This document shows positions 17,987-26,851 of a DNA stretch of 64,000 nt, piece after piece. The DNA comes from UBA1443 sp964445745 (lineage in GTDB: Bacteria; Omnitrophota; Omnitrophia; Omnitrophales; Aquincolibacteriaceae). A program made the translations under genes and the position numbers. The stretch is from positions 1 through 64,000 of the forward strand of contig CAYULU010000002.1 of NCBI GenBank assembly GCA_964445745.1. The letters are read 5' to 3'. A model generated the notes under the pieces. The model saw nothing but the letters and a program-made list of their open reading frames with translations, was not told the DNA's origin and did not search any database. Numbering within the stretch: position 1 is the stretch's first letter; each line of letters begins with the position of its first letter.

Positions 17987-18685
17987 TTAAAAATTATCTC
18001 TCGTCTTTCCCTGCTCATAAGTTTCGGAAATCCTGGCCGAATCTTTACCCGCTGAGACACATTGCTGGGCAATCTCACAATGGGGACAATCCGGCCGGCG
18101 CGCAGGGCATCGCACCCGTCCATGGTGAATGAGCAAACTTGAGAAGAGTGTCCAGTCTTTCCGGGAAACAATCTTCATCAAATCAAATTCGATTTTTACC
18201 GGATCTGTGTGGCGAGTGAAACCCAGCAAACGGTTCAGCCGGATCATGTGCGTGTCCACCGAAATCCCCGGGATCCCAAAGGCATTTCCGAGCACCACAT
18301 TCGCCGTTTTCCGTCCCACGCCGGGAATCGTCACAAGCGATTCCATCGTCCTCGGAACCTCCCCCTTAAATTTCACCAAAATCACCCGGGCGGCTTTTAT
18401 AATATTTTTTGCCTTATTTCTATAAAATCCGGTGGAGCGAATGATGGATTCAAGCTGATCCGTCTGGGCTCCGGCATAATCTGGAATCTTAGGATATCTT
18501 TTAAAAAGAAGCGGGGTAACTTTATTGACTTGCTTGTCGGTACACTGGGCTGAAAGGATGGTCGCCACCAAAAGTTCCCAAGGATTCGAAAAGTGAAGTG
18601 CACACCGGATGTCAGGGTACGTTTTCCCGAGTCTCCGGACAATGCTGGAAGCCCGGATTCTTTTCTTTTCTAAGGTCTCTTTCAT
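17987..18685 (-). CDS. nth: Endonuclease III
   Basis: A bifunctional DNA glycosylase/AP lyase that removes oxidised pyrimidines in base-excision repair. The helix-hairpin-helix VTIPGVGRKTANVVLGNAF holds the catalytic Lys, and SVDTHMIRLNRLLG the catalytic Asp. A 4Fe-4S cluster is bound by C-x6-C-x2-C-x5-C in CPARRPDCPHCEIAQQC. The ATG at 18685 gives 232 residues, closer to the family length, although it lacks a clear ribosome-binding site; a TTG at 18733 would extend it by 16 residues. The C-terminal tail beyond the cluster is about 25 residues. Confidence 0.93.
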   Translation of the reverse strand: MKETLEKKRIRASSIVRRLGKTYPDIRCALHFSNPWELLVATILSAQCTDKQVNKVTPLLFKRYPKIPDYAGAQTDQLESIIRSTGFYRNKAKNIIKAARVILVKFKGEVPRTMESLVTIPGVGRKTANVVLGNAFGIPGISVDTHMIRLNRLLGFTRHTDPVKIEFDLMKIVSRKDWTLFSSLLIHHGRVRCPARRPDCPHCEIAQQCVSAGKDSARISETYEQGKTRDNF

Positions 18686-18796
18686 GGGAGAAAATATCAA
18701 CAAATCCTCTGAAAGGTATAGGTTGTGATCCAAGAGAAGTGATCAAGTTAGATTATTTTTGAATTGTCACAACTCCTGGGCCTCACAAGGACTTGC

Positions 18797-19171
18797 CTAC
18801 CGGGGACCGCCAAATCGCTTTTTGCCCCGAAAACCACCGTCCTGACGATGGAAAGGTCTTCCGGAATTCCCTCTCGGACGTTCAAAAGAATTTCCCCGGT
18901 CATCACGACGTCCCTGGTTGAATCCCCCACCCTGATCATGAGAGCGGAAACCGCCCTCGCGTGGGCCACGATTGAAAGGACGGCGAAACGGCTTCCGGTG
19001 TTCCGAAAAACGCGGTCTCTCGGTTGAGGAACTAGAAGGCTTGGCCAGCAGTGTATCGATCTTTTTTTCCAGAAAACCCAGTTGTTGCTGGATTCTTTTC
19101 AGTAACCCCAAAACATCCGTTTCCTCTTCTAATTCTATATCTTCATTTTCGGTTTCGTGTTCTTTAGTCAT
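18797..19171 (-). CDS. Small acidic-coil plus Arg/Gly-rich (RGG-like) protein
   Basis: A 124-residue protein of two parts. Residues 1-25 are acidic, followed by a predicted coil (LLKRIQQQLGFLEKKIDTLL). From about residue 45 the chain is low-complexity and rich in Arg, Gly, Phe, Pro and Ser (RRPFNRGPREGGFRSHDQGG and similar), like RGG-type RNA-binding tails. I do not recognise a catalytic domain. A role in RNA binding or condensation is inferred from composition only. The ATG at 19171 is supported by GGAGT four bases upstream. Confidence 0.65.
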   Translation of the reverse strand: MTKEHETENEDIELEEETDVLGLLKRIQQQLGFLEKKIDTLLAKPSSSSTERPRFSEHRKPFRRPFNRGPREGGFRSHDQGGGFNQGRRDDRGNSFERPRGNSGRPFHRQDGGFRGKKRFGGPR

Positions 19172-19216
19172 CGTAACTCCTTTAAAGTGAAAAGTTAAAA
19201 AAGCGCTCACGCACAC

Positions 19217-19448
19217 ATTGTATCTTTTAAAAATTTCATCGAACCCTGGTAAGGGCCAAAATCACTGAAATCGTCAATCCCTCAAATTAAAATTCTTAAA
19301 CTTGAGCAGGCAGTATATACGTATTTCGTCCAAAAAGGTCATTTTTATGTGAATTCTCTCGACGGGGATACCACACCTCCGCACCACGCGAGCTTTTGGC
19401 TTAACCTAGCCCGGGCAATCGAACTGGCATGTTACAAATACTGGCCCA
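19217..19448. other. Intergenic spacer, nothing recognised
   Basis: About 230 bases between the RluA-type gene and the RGG-rich gene. It is AT-rich on the 5' side of the RGG gene and GC-rich near 19370-19430. No tRNA, terminator or promoter was convincingly identified. Confidence 0.3.
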
Positions 19449-20339
19449 CTAAAAAGCAGTTCCCGTTAATATTTTTTCAAAAGTATCCGGAAGCTCCGAG
19501 CACAATTCAATCTCCTTGCCTGTCGCGGGATGAACAAACGCAAGATAATAGGAATGCAAAGCAATCCGTTTTACGGGGTCCATCTTTGCGCCGTACTGTT
19601 TGTCACCCACAATCGGATTCCCCATATCCGAAAGTTGCACACGGATCTGATGCTTCCGTCCCGTCCCAAGTTCCACCTCAAGAAGAGAAGCATTCTGCGT
19701 CCCCCGCAAAAAACGATAATGCGTCACCGAAAATTTCGCGTTCTCGGATTGGGACGTACTGTATACTTTTAAAAACTTGTTTTCCCGAAGATAGCTTTTC
19801 AGAGTACCCTCCTTTGGGGAAGGGATCCCTTCCACGACCGCGTAATAACGTTTCGTCACATCCTGCCAGTTCGTCTGAAGCTGTTCCTTGATCCCCGCTG
19901 TTTTTGCAAATACAAGAAGTCCCGAAACTTCTTTATCAAGCCGATGTACCAAAAAGATTTGTTTCCCATACACTTTGAGCTGATCTGTACTCCGACACAC
20001 ATGATCGTTCGCGGCAAAAAAAGCAGTCCGGTTAGCAACTTTATCCGTAGAGATCGTCAAAAGTCCCGCAGGTTTATGAATGACAAGCAACCAGTCATCC
20101 TCATAAATAATTTGGATCCCAAATTTCAAGGATCCCTTCGTTTCTAATTCCTTTTGCGAAAGAATTTGAACGGTATCTCCGGGCTTTAGCGGAAAATTAA
20201 ACTGTTTTTCCATGATCCCGTTAACCCACACAGATCCAAACTTTAAATACTGCCGCACCTTGGTGCGTTTGGTATCGGAGAGAAGACTAAAAAGAGTCTC
20301 AAGCAGAGCCCCGCTATTTACAATTTTAAGTTCTCTCAT
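19449..20339 (-). CDS. RluA-family RNA pseudouridine synthase
   Basis: Converts specific uridines in rRNA (or tRNA) to pseudouridine. An S4 RNA-binding domain occupies about residues 10-70 (SDTKRTKVRQYLKFGSVWVNG). The catalytic domain follows with IHKPAGLLT and the active-site motif LVHRLDKEVSGLLVFAKT, whose Asp is the nucleophile, then GRKHQIRVQLSDMGNPIVGD. The ATG at 20339 gives about 296 residues and overlaps the DUF4126 gene by 14 bases, indicating coupling. Which RNA position it modifies cannot be told from the sequence. Confidence 0.9.
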   Translation of the reverse strand: MRELKIVNSGALLETLFSLLSDTKRTKVRQYLKFGSVWVNGIMEKQFNFPLKPGDTVQILSQKELETKGSLKFGIQIIYEDDWLLVIHKPAGLLTISTDKVANRTAFFAANDHVCRSTDQLKVYGKQIFLVHRLDKEVSGLLVFAKTAGIKEQLQTNWQDVTKRYYAVVEGIPSPKEGTLKSYLRENKFLKVYSTSQSENAKFSVTHYRFLRGTQNASLLEVELGTGRKHQIRVQLSDMGNPIVGDKQYGAKMDPVKRIALHSYYLAFVHPATGKEIELCSELPDTFEKILTGTAF

Positions 20340-20973
20340 GCTCGGCCTTTGGTTCGCCCGCGCCAAAAAGTTTTTTTACAAATCGCCACAAAAACCGGAT
20401 CAGAAGAACCGCTAAAAAAAGAATACCAACCATGATTAATACTGCAATGACCGGATGCTGGATAAAGAACCAGAACATACCGACGACGACCCCTTGTTCG
20501 ACCGTGCTAGCGGCAATATTCGAAAAAGGCTCCGGCGAAGTATTGATCGCGAGGCGTCCTGCCGCTTTCGCCGTGTGCATATTCAGCGTTACCGTACCGG
20601 CAAGCATCGCATAGGCCGTCTGGATAGCAGGCCCATGCTCGGACCCTGCCAGATAGCCAATCCCGAATCCCCCGAGAGGTCGTATCACGGTATGCACTGA
20701 ATCCCAGATGGAGTCAACCCAAGGGACTTTGTCCGCAATAAATTCGATGGAAAAGACAATAAAGGCCAGACTAAAAATCATCGGATTTGAAAAAATGCTT
20801 AGTTCCCCCGGGAGTGAGATCCAACCAAAATAACCGCACAACCCGAGAAGTCCCACCGAAAGATACAAGCTGATCCCCGCAGCCCATGCACCAAGAATCA
20901 GGACCAGCCATTCCTTCGGAGCACTTGTCAAAAATTTCTGTAAGGAATCAATAACGGGGGCGAAGGACGGCAT
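20326..20973 (-). CDS. DUF4126 integral membrane protein
   Basis: A 215-residue hydrophobic protein with about five membrane segments. The family-typical wording includes GAWAAGISLYLSVGLLGL near the N terminus, ADKVPWVDSIWDSVHTVIRP in the middle and LNMHTAKAAGRLAINTSPEPFSN. Several Ser/Thr/Asn/His residues lie within the membrane regions. No function is established for DUF4126. It sits between a small unknown gene (stop and start share a base at 20973) and the pseudouridine synthase gene. Confidence 0.75.
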   Translation of the reverse strand: MPSFAPVIDSLQKFLTSAPKEWLVLILGAWAAGISLYLSVGLLGLCGYFGWISLPGELSIFSNPMIFSLAFIVFSIEFIADKVPWVDSIWDSVHTVIRPLGGFGIGYLAGSEHGPAIQTAYAMLAGTVTLNMHTAKAAGRLAINTSPEPFSNIAASTVEQGVVVGMFWFFIQHPVIAVLIMVGILFLAVLLIRFLWRFVKKLFGAGEPKAEHERT

Positions 20974-21203
20974 CAGTAATTGAAAAGATCGCGGTGGGCA
21001 AATCTTTCCCCTCCAGGGGTCACCGCATGAAGTGCATTCAAAATCTTGGTTTTTATATGAGGGGTCAGACGTCTTCCCCTGCGCCCTTTTTGAACCATCT
21101 TATGGGTGATTTGTTCTTTGGATGCCTCAACGAGATCATGATTGGAAAGATGAAGACGGATCATGATCGCATCGAGCGGTTGTATTCCAAATTCTTCTGC
21201 CAT
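20973..21203 (-). CDS. Small conserved-looking protein, function unknown
   Basis: A 76-residue soluble protein. The middle, DLVEASKEQITHKMVQKGRRGRRLTP, is basic and predicted helical, followed by IKTKILNALHAVTPGGERF and a C-terminal RDLFNY. It could be a small DNA- or RNA-binding helical protein, but I recognise no named family. It is in an apparent operon between rho (16 bases upstream) and the DUF4126 gene (1-base overlap), which supports its being real. Confidence 0.6.
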   Translation of the reverse strand: MAEEFGIQPLDAIMIRLHLSNHDLVEASKEQITHKMVQKGRRGRRLTPHIKTKILNALHAVTPGGERFAHRDLFNY

Positions 21204-21219
21204 GGGACCTCGCTCGGGG

Positions 21220-22245
21220 TCAGGCTTTCAGTTCCTTGCTGACCGCCGCAAGAAATTCTTTGTTCGTTGGAAATTTACGAAGTTGCGTGATTAAAGCCTG
21301 GATAGATTCCATCGGCTTCAACCCCGCCAATGCACCACGCATCCTTCGGACCGGCTCAAGTTCTTCCGATCCCAAAAGAAGTTCTTCTTTTCGCGTCCCG
21401 CTTTTCGAAAGGTCCACCGCCGGGTAAATCCTCTGGTTTGAAATCTCGCGGGAAAGATAGATCTCCATATTGCCCGTACCCTTAAACTCTTCAAAAATAT
21501 ACTGATCCATACGGCTTCCAGTATCAACAAGGATCGTTGCAAGAATCGTAAGTGATCCGCCATGTTCAATCTTTCGTGCCGAACCAAAAATCCGGCGGGG
21601 AACCTCAAGTGCGCGCGAATCCACACCACCCGAAAGAGTCCGCCCGCTCGAAAGCCGTTCCGCGTTATGCACCCGCGCCAACCTCGTAAGGGAGTCAACA
21701 AGCACCATAACATTCGCACCCTCCAAAACTTCACGATAGACCTGTTTCATCAGGGTGTCCGCCGTTGCAATATGGTGATCATAGGATTCGTCAGAGGATG
21801 ACCACCTCACCTCAGCCTTGACACTCCTTCTGAAATCGGTCACTTCTTCGGGGCGTTCATCAATCAGCAAACAATAGATTTTTATCTCAGGATGACTTTG
21901 GGACACAGACTGACAGAGATGCTTCAGAAAAGTGGTTTTCCCTGATCCGGGAGGAGCTACAATCAGTCCCCTCTGCCCCATCCCGATCGGCGAGACAAGA
22001 TCCATCACCCGCATGGTCATCTCTTGGGAGCCATCCTCCAGCCGAATCCGGGGAGAAGGATCAATCGCAATACTCGCCCTGAATTGCCTCGCCACCTCAT
22101 CCTCTTGATTTGAGCGATGCCCCCCATGCGCTCCCGAGTCCACGCCCCCGGCTCGTCCATATCGCCGGGAAAGATCCGGCCGCCTTGGGCCGTAACTGGG
22201 ACCACGATTCGACCGTGAATTTTTGTGGTGATTAAAATGCCTCAT
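21220..22245 (-). CDS. rho: Short Rho-type factor lacking the N-terminal RNA-binding domain
   Basis: The motor half of transcription terminator Rho, an RNA-dependent hexameric ATPase. Walker A is GLIVAPPGSGKTTF (about residue 90), Walker B is NVMVLVDSLTRLAR, the Q-loop region is GGVDSRALEVPRRIFGSARK, and the R-loop region is FKGTGNMEIYLSR. The first 55 residues are Arg/Gly/His-rich and disordered, replacing the helical and cold-shock-like domains that hold the primary RNA site in standard ~420-residue Rho. The upstream ABC-F gene is intact and overlaps by ATGA, so this is not a frameshift product. Whether it terminates transcription is uncertain. Confidence 0.85.
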   Translation of the reverse strand: MRHFNHHKNSRSNRGPSYGPRRPDLSRRYGRAGGVDSGAHGGHRSNQEDEVARQFRASIAIDPSPRIRLEDGSQEMTMRVMDLVSPIGMGQRGLIVAPPGSGKTTFLKHLCQSVSQSHPEIKIYCLLIDERPEEVTDFRRSVKAEVRWSSSDESYDHHIATADTLMKQVYREVLEGANVMVLVDSLTRLARVHNAERLSSGRTLSGGVDSRALEVPRRIFGSARKIEHGGSLTILATILVDTGSRMDQYIFEEFKGTGNMEIYLSREISNQRIYPAVDLSKSGTRKEELLLGSEELEPVRRMRGALAGLKPMESIQALITQLRKFPTNKEFLAAVSKELKA

Positions 22246-24059
22246 GTTTTCAATTTATCCAATTTGGACTGAAGCGAACACCACTCATCTTCAGCTTTTT
22301 CGATTCCGATCTGCGCCGCTTTGAGGCGCAGGTTTCGCTCCTTTGAAAAATGAAGAGGATTAGCTGCCATTTCCTTGAGTAACTTGTCACGCTCTTCCGT
22401 AAAGTGTTTCATGCGCCCTTCCGCTTTCGTCATAGCCTTCTTAAGTTTTTTAACCTCTTCGTTTGTCTTCCCTTTCGGAGACTGGCCGCCCACCCAATCC
22501 TTCGAGGATACAGACAAATGTTTTGAAGCCGCCGGAACTTCCGCTATCTCCTCAGCGGGGTCTTCACGTTCTCCCCGCGCAATCTGTTCACGAAAATAAA
22601 CATAATCTTCGTAACTTCCGGGATAACGCAACACCCGTCCTCGTTTCACCTCAAGGATCTTGTCCGCAACGATATTCACAAACGTGCGATCGTGGCTGAT
22701 GAACACAACAGTCCCGTTGAACCTCCTCAGGGCCTGGGCAAGCGCCTCGACCGTTTCAAAATCAAGATGGTTGGTCGGCTCGTCAAGAAGAATGACGTGG
22801 CTTTTGGAAAGAAGCAATCCTGCCAGCACAAGCCTTGCCCGTTCGCCACCACTCAACACTTTGACTTTTTTCTTAACATCATCCCCTTTAAAAAGAAAAC
22901 AGCCCGCCATATTCAGAATATCCTGGCTGGTCACTTCCTCAGCACTTTCACGCAAAAGGTGGGTATAAATATCATCTTCCGGATCCAGGGTGGAGAAAAC
23001 ATGCTGTGCGTAGAATGCGGTCTTAAGACCTGTTCCCCAGCGAAAACTTCCACGTTTGGGGGCAAGATCTCCTGACATGGTTCTGAGCAGAGTCGTTTTG
23101 CCTTCCCCGTTATCCCCGAGCACCGCAACACGACACCCACGTTCAATTTCAAATTCGATACTACTCGCAACATCTTTTTCCGGATATCCGATCGTCAGGC
23201 CTTCACACGAAAAGGCAATGCCGGCCTTCGATTCGACGGCGGGGATGGGGATTTTGACATGGCTCATGGGATGCGCGATCTCAATCGTCTTGAGTTTAGA
23301 AAGCTGTTTCATTTTGGACTGAGCTCGAGAAGCCGTGGAAGCTTTCGCACGGAAACGGTCGATAAAAGCCTGGAGCTGTTCACGTTTTTTCTCCACGCCC
23401 CTGTTGTGCGATGCAATCTGGGCGGCCTGCACTTCCTTAAATTCAAAATATTCTTCAATGTCACCTGGGTAAAGCGTAAGCTCGCCGCCTTCCACTTCAA
23501 GGGTGTGATCACATGTCCGCTTCAGAAATTCGCGATCATGGGAGACCACCAGAAACCCTCCGCGAAAATCCAGAAGAAAATTCTCGAGTAGAATAAGTGT
23601 GTTCAAATCGAGATAATTGCTGGGCTCATCAAGGATCAAAAAATTAGGATTCCCGAGAAGCATGGCAGAAAGCTTCACACGGGTCTGATAGCCGCCCGGG
23701 AGACTGCGGACGGGGAATTCTAGCATCTCATTGGTAATATTGAACCGTGCTGATACCTGCCCGCATTCCCAATGTTCACTTCCGGTGGTTCGCATGAGGA
23801 AATCAACCACCGTTTCCTCGGGGCCAAAAGAATCGTGTTGCTCCAGATAACTGAGCCTTAAGGCGGAATTTTTTACAACGGTGCCGCTATCGGCCGTCTC
23901 ATGCCCGGTAATGATTCGACAAAGGGTCGATTTACCGGCACCGTTTCTGCCAATCACACCAATCTTTTGATCATCCCCGAAGGCCGCGGAAGCATCCTCA
24001 AGAATGACCGATGCCCCGTACGCTTTACAGACCGCGTTGATCTGGAGGAGAACTGTCAT
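22242..24059 (-). CDS. ABC-F family ATPase
   Basis: A soluble protein of about 605 residues with two ATPase domains and no membrane part. ABC-F proteins act on the ribosome in translation or antibiotic protection. The first domain has GRNGAGKSTLCRI and the unusual signature LPGGYQTRVKLS, with LILDEPSNYLDL. A charged linker (RAKASTASRAQSKMKQL) resembles the P-site-interaction region. The second domain has GDNGEGKTTLLR, LSGGERARLVLAG and LLDEPTNHLD. The C terminus is a coiled coil. I chose the ATG at 24059, seven bases after the upstream stop; the longer frame overlaps that gene. Confidence 0.9.
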   Translation of the reverse strand: MTVLLQINAVCKAYGASVILEDASAAFGDDQKIGVIGRNGAGKSTLCRIITGHETADSGTVVKNSALRLSYLEQHDSFGPEETVVDFLMRTTGSEHWECGQVSARFNITNEMLEFPVRSLPGGYQTRVKLSAMLLGNPNFLILDEPSNYLDLNTLILLENFLLDFRGGFLVVSHDREFLKRTCDHTLEVEGGELTLYPGDIEEYFEFKEVQAAQIASHNRGVEKKREQLQAFIDRFRAKASTASRAQSKMKQLSKLKTIEIAHPMSHVKIPIPAVESKAGIAFSCEGLTIGYPEKDVASSIEFEIERGCRVAVLGDNGEGKTTLLRTMSGDLAPKRGSFRWGTGLKTAFYAQHVFSTLDPEDDIYTHLLRESAEEVTSQDILNMAGCFLFKGDDVKKKVKVLSGGERARLVLAGLLLSKSHVILLDEPTNHLDFETVEALAQALRRFNGTVVFISHDRTFVNIVADKILEVKRGRVLRYPGSYEDYVYFREQIARGEREDPAEEIAEVPAASKHLSVSSKDWVGGQSPKGKTNEEVKKLKKAMTKAEGRMKHFTEERDKLLKEMAANPLHFSKERNLRLKAAQIGIEKAEDEWCSLQSKLDKLKT

Positions 24060-24066
24060 GAACTGG

Positions 24067-25209
24067 TTATGCCCTTGAAAGGAGAATTTCAGCGACCGCG
24101 GCTGCGTCAATCGTACCGTGTTCGCCAAAAAACGCCTTGCGTTCCTTGAGCCGGGCGCCAATCTTCGCGGCAGCCTCTTCAGCAGAAATCTTGTAATGCC
24201 CCAACCGGGTCGGCATCTGCAGGGAGTGGAAAAATTCTTCGGTTTTCACAATAGCTTCTTCAGCAGTACGAATTCCCCAAACGCGCCCGGCGTATTGTTC
24301 CAGCTTCTTTTGTTTAGCCTTGACTTGATGCCTCCAGACCCCGGGAAGTACGATGGCTAGCGTTTCCGCGTGATCCAGTCCGTAGAATGCCGTCAATTCA
24401 TGCCCGATCATGTGGGTGGACCAGTCCTGAGGCGCGCCGCAACTAATCAAATGGTTCAGGGCAAGAGTTGCCGACCACATAAAAGTAGCCCGGGCCTCAT
24501 ACTGAACCGGTTTTTTCAGTGCCGCAGGAGCTATCTCAATCAGGGTTTGAAGTAAAGACTCCGCCAGCCTGTCCTGGAGAGGCACCTTTGCAGGGTATGT
24601 CATGTATTGTTCCATCACATGCACAAAGGCATCGACAATTCCGTTCCTTACATACTTCGCTGGAAGTGAATAGGTTGTTTCGGGATCCAGAACCGAAAAA
24701 ACCGGATAAACCTTCGAGGAATAGAACGGGAGTTTCTCATGGGTCGATCCCCTTGAAATCACGGAATTACCGTTGGATTCGGATCCGGTCGCCGGAAGAG
24801 TCAATATCGTTCCTATCGGGAGCGCCATTTGCACATTCGAACCACCCTCTTTCAGGATCGCCCAGGGATCTTTCCCTTTGAACGGAACGGCCGCCGCGAT
24901 AAATTTCGCAGCATCAATGACGGATCCTCCGCCCACAGCGAGGATAAAACCGATTTTTTCTTTCCTGACAATTTCAACCGCCTTAAGACAAGTTTCGTAG
25001 AGAGGGTTCGGTTCCACACCCGAAAATTCAATAACCTTCCGTCCTTTTAAGGAATTGCGTACCTGCTCATAAACACCGTTTTTTTTAATGGAACCGCCGC
25101 CATAAAGAAAGAGAACTTTCAGAGAATCCGGAATCCGTCCTTTCAGCTCCGGGATCATGCCTTTCCCAAAAAGAATTTCCGTAGGATTCTTGTAAGTAAA
25201 ATTGTTCAT
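24067..25209 (-). CDS. Iron-containing alcohol dehydrogenase (YqhD/BDH type)
   Basis: A group III alcohol dehydrogenase, probably NAD(P)H-dependent and reducing aldehydes. FTYKNPTEILFGKG at the N terminus, VGGGSVIDAAKFIA for the cofactor, and the metal-ligand region DAFVHVMEQYMT with HMIGHELTAFYGLDHAETLA are all present. The length of 380 residues matches YqhD/BdhA. The ATG at 25209 is preferred over an in-frame TTG at 25212 because AGGAG lies six bases upstream. Its physiological substrate is unknown. Confidence 0.9.
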   Translation of the reverse strand: MNNFTYKNPTEILFGKGMIPELKGRIPDSLKVLFLYGGGSIKKNGVYEQVRNSLKGRKVIEFSGVEPNPLYETCLKAVEIVRKEKIGFILAVGGGSVIDAAKFIAAAVPFKGKDPWAILKEGGSNVQMALPIGTILTLPATGSESNGNSVISRGSTHEKLPFYSSKVYPVFSVLDPETTYSLPAKYVRNGIVDAFVHVMEQYMTYPAKVPLQDRLAESLLQTLIEIAPAALKKPVQYEARATFMWSATLALNHLISCGAPQDWSTHMIGHELTAFYGLDHAETLAIVLPGVWRHQVKAKQKKLEQYAGRVWGIRTAEEAIVKTEEFFHSLQMPTRLGHYKISAEEAAAKIGARLKERKAFFGEHGTIDAAAVAEILLSRA

Positions 25210-25296
25210 CAATCACTCCTTCAGCCAATATGAACGCGATCTATTCAATGGACGCGACGGCCCTCCCCAAGCGGCAAAGGGTCAACTTAGAGATCC

Positions 25297-25324
25297 CGTT
25301 CGGTTCTGTTCGGTTCGGTTCTTC
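25297..25324. repeat. Short imperfect tandem repeat of GTTCG/GTTCT units
   Basis: The words GTTCGGTTC, TGTTCGGTTC and GGTTC run head-to-tail in the spacer upstream of the alcohol dehydrogenase gene. It could be slippage-prone, but no function is evident. Confidence 0.4.
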
Positions 25325-25362
25325 AATGTGGGAAATTTTACGGCTAGATTTAAACGTAGATA

Positions 25363-25398
25363 AAAAACGGGTTGTCCCTTTCCGGAACAACCCGTTTT
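25363..25398 (-). terminator. Strong intrinsic terminator after ahcY
   Basis: On the minus strand a perfect 12-bp stem AAAACGGGTTGT / ACAACCCGTTTT with a loop of about 11 bases starts four bases after the ahcY stop codon and runs into TTTTTT. It marks the end of the long metK-ahcY side of the operon. Confidence 0.92.
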
Positions 25399-25401
25399 CG
25401 A

Positions 25402-26826
25402 TCAATACTTATAGTGTTCGGGCTTGTAGGGACCTGCCAGGGGCACGCCAATATAATCGGCCTGCTTCCTTGTTAGTTGAGTCAACTTCGCCCCGAGTTT
25501 GTCCAGATGAAGCCGAGCCACCTCTTCGTCCAATTTCTTTTCCAGGCGATAGACGCCGGGTTCACGGCGGTTACGGACAAGGTCAATCTGCGCCAGAGTC
25601 TGGTTTGTGAAGGAATTTGACATCACAAAACTAGGATGCCCCGTCGCACACCCAAGATTGACAAGACGCCCTTGAGCCAGCAAGATGATCGAGTGGCCGT
25701 CTGGAAATACATATTTGTCGACCTGCGGCTTAATATTGACCCTTTTAATTCGAGGCCATTTTTCAAGCTGACCAACCTGAATTTCGTTATCAAAATGTCC
25801 AATATTGCAGACAATCGACTCGTCTTTCATTTTGGACATGTGCTCGGCCGTAATGACATCCACATTACCCGTGGTCGTCACAAAAATGTCCGCGAGGCCC
25901 AGGACGTCTTCAAGTCGTGCCACCTGAAAACCCGCCATCGCCGCCTGCAGAGCACAAATCGGATCAATCTCCGTTACGATCACTCTTGCCTTTAATGCGG
26001 CCATGGACTGCGCACTTCCTTTTCCCACATCACCATACCCACAGATCACGACTACCTTTCCGGCGACCATCACGTCCGTCGCACGCTTAATTCCATCCGC
26101 TAAGGATTCGCGGCAACCGTAAAGGTTGTCGAACTTGGATTTTGTAACAGAGTCATTAACGTTGATCGCGGGAACAAGGAGTTTTCTTTCTTCGTGCATC
26201 TTATAGAGACGATGAACACCTGTGGTCGTCTCCTCCGAGACACCTTCCCACTCCTTCACCACCCCGTACCATTTTTTGGGATTAGCTTTAAGGTTTTGCC
26301 TCAGGATTTTATAAAGCTCTACTTCATCCTGCGTTTCAACCTTCTTATCAAGCAATTTCGGATTTTGCTCAGACTCATATCCCAGGTGAACCATCAAGGT
26401 TGCGTCGCCCCCGTCATCCACAATCAGGTTCGGCCCTTTACCGCCCGGGAAGGTCAGCGCCTGAATCGTGCACCACCAGTATTCCGCAAGAGTTTCACCC
26501 TTCCAGGCAAACACCGGGATCCCACGTGTTGCAATCGCGGCCGCCGCATGATCCTGGGTGGAAAAAATATTACAAGAGCACCACCGGACGTCAGCCCCGA
26601 GTTCCACGAGAGTCTCAATCAAAACGGCGGTCTGGATCGTCATATGAAGACTCCCCATAATCCGTTTCCCTTTGAGCGGTTTTTCAGGCCCGTATTTCCT
26701 GCGGGTCGCCATCAAACCCGGCATTTCCTTCTCAGCCATTTCGATTTCTTTACGGCCCCAATCCGCCAGAGAAAGATCTGCCACCTTAAAATCTTTTATT
26801 TTTCCTGATACTTTTTTCTTTTTCAT
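25402..26826 (-). CDS. ahcY: Adenosylhomocysteinase
   Basis: Hydrolyses S-adenosylhomocysteine to homocysteine and adenosine, removing the inhibitory product of methyl transfer. NAD binds at VVICGYGDVGKGSAQSMAAL. Substrate-site segments include CNIFSTQDHAAAAIA, NDSVTKSKFDNLYGCRESL and the C-terminal YKPEHYKY, the usual end of the family. At 474 residues it is the longer bacterial/plant form with an internal insertion (about residues 150-190). It lies 25 bases after metK, so synthesis and recycling of the methyl donor are cotranscribed. Confidence 0.96.
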   Translation of the reverse strand: MKKKKVSGKIKDFKVADLSLADWGRKEIEMAEKEMPGLMATRRKYGPEKPLKGKRIMGSLHMTIQTAVLIETLVELGADVRWCSCNIFSTQDHAAAAIATRGIPVFAWKGETLAEYWWCTIQALTFPGGKGPNLIVDDGGDATLMVHLGYESEQNPKLLDKKVETQDEVELYKILRQNLKANPKKWYGVVKEWEGVSEETTTGVHRLYKMHEERKLLVPAINVNDSVTKSKFDNLYGCRESLADGIKRATDVMVAGKVVVICGYGDVGKGSAQSMAALKARVIVTEIDPICALQAAMAGFQVARLEDVLGLADIFVTTTGNVDVITAEHMSKMKDESIVCNIGHFDNEIQVGQLEKWPRIKRVNIKPQVDKYVFPDGHSIILLAQGRLVNLGCATGHPSFVMSNSFTNQTLAQIDLVRNRREPGVYRLEKKLDEEVARLHLDKLGAKLTQLTRKQADYIGVPLAGPYKPEHYKY

Positions 26827-26851
26827 TTTTTTACCTTTGGTCGGGTTGTAA

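Noticed and set aside
19380..19445. Possible tRNA-like sequence (GGGCAATCGAAC)
   Set aside because: No T-loop consensus GGTTCGAATCC, anticodon stem or acceptor pairing could be drawn.
19349..19891. A 180-codon plus-strand open frame
   Set aside because: Most of it is antisense to the clear RluA-type gene, and the protein has no recognisable composition or motif.
21220..22245. Truncation of rho by frameshift or sequencing error
   Set aside because: The gene directly upstream is an intact ABC-F gene whose stop overlaps the rho start, leaving no room for a lost N-terminal domain.
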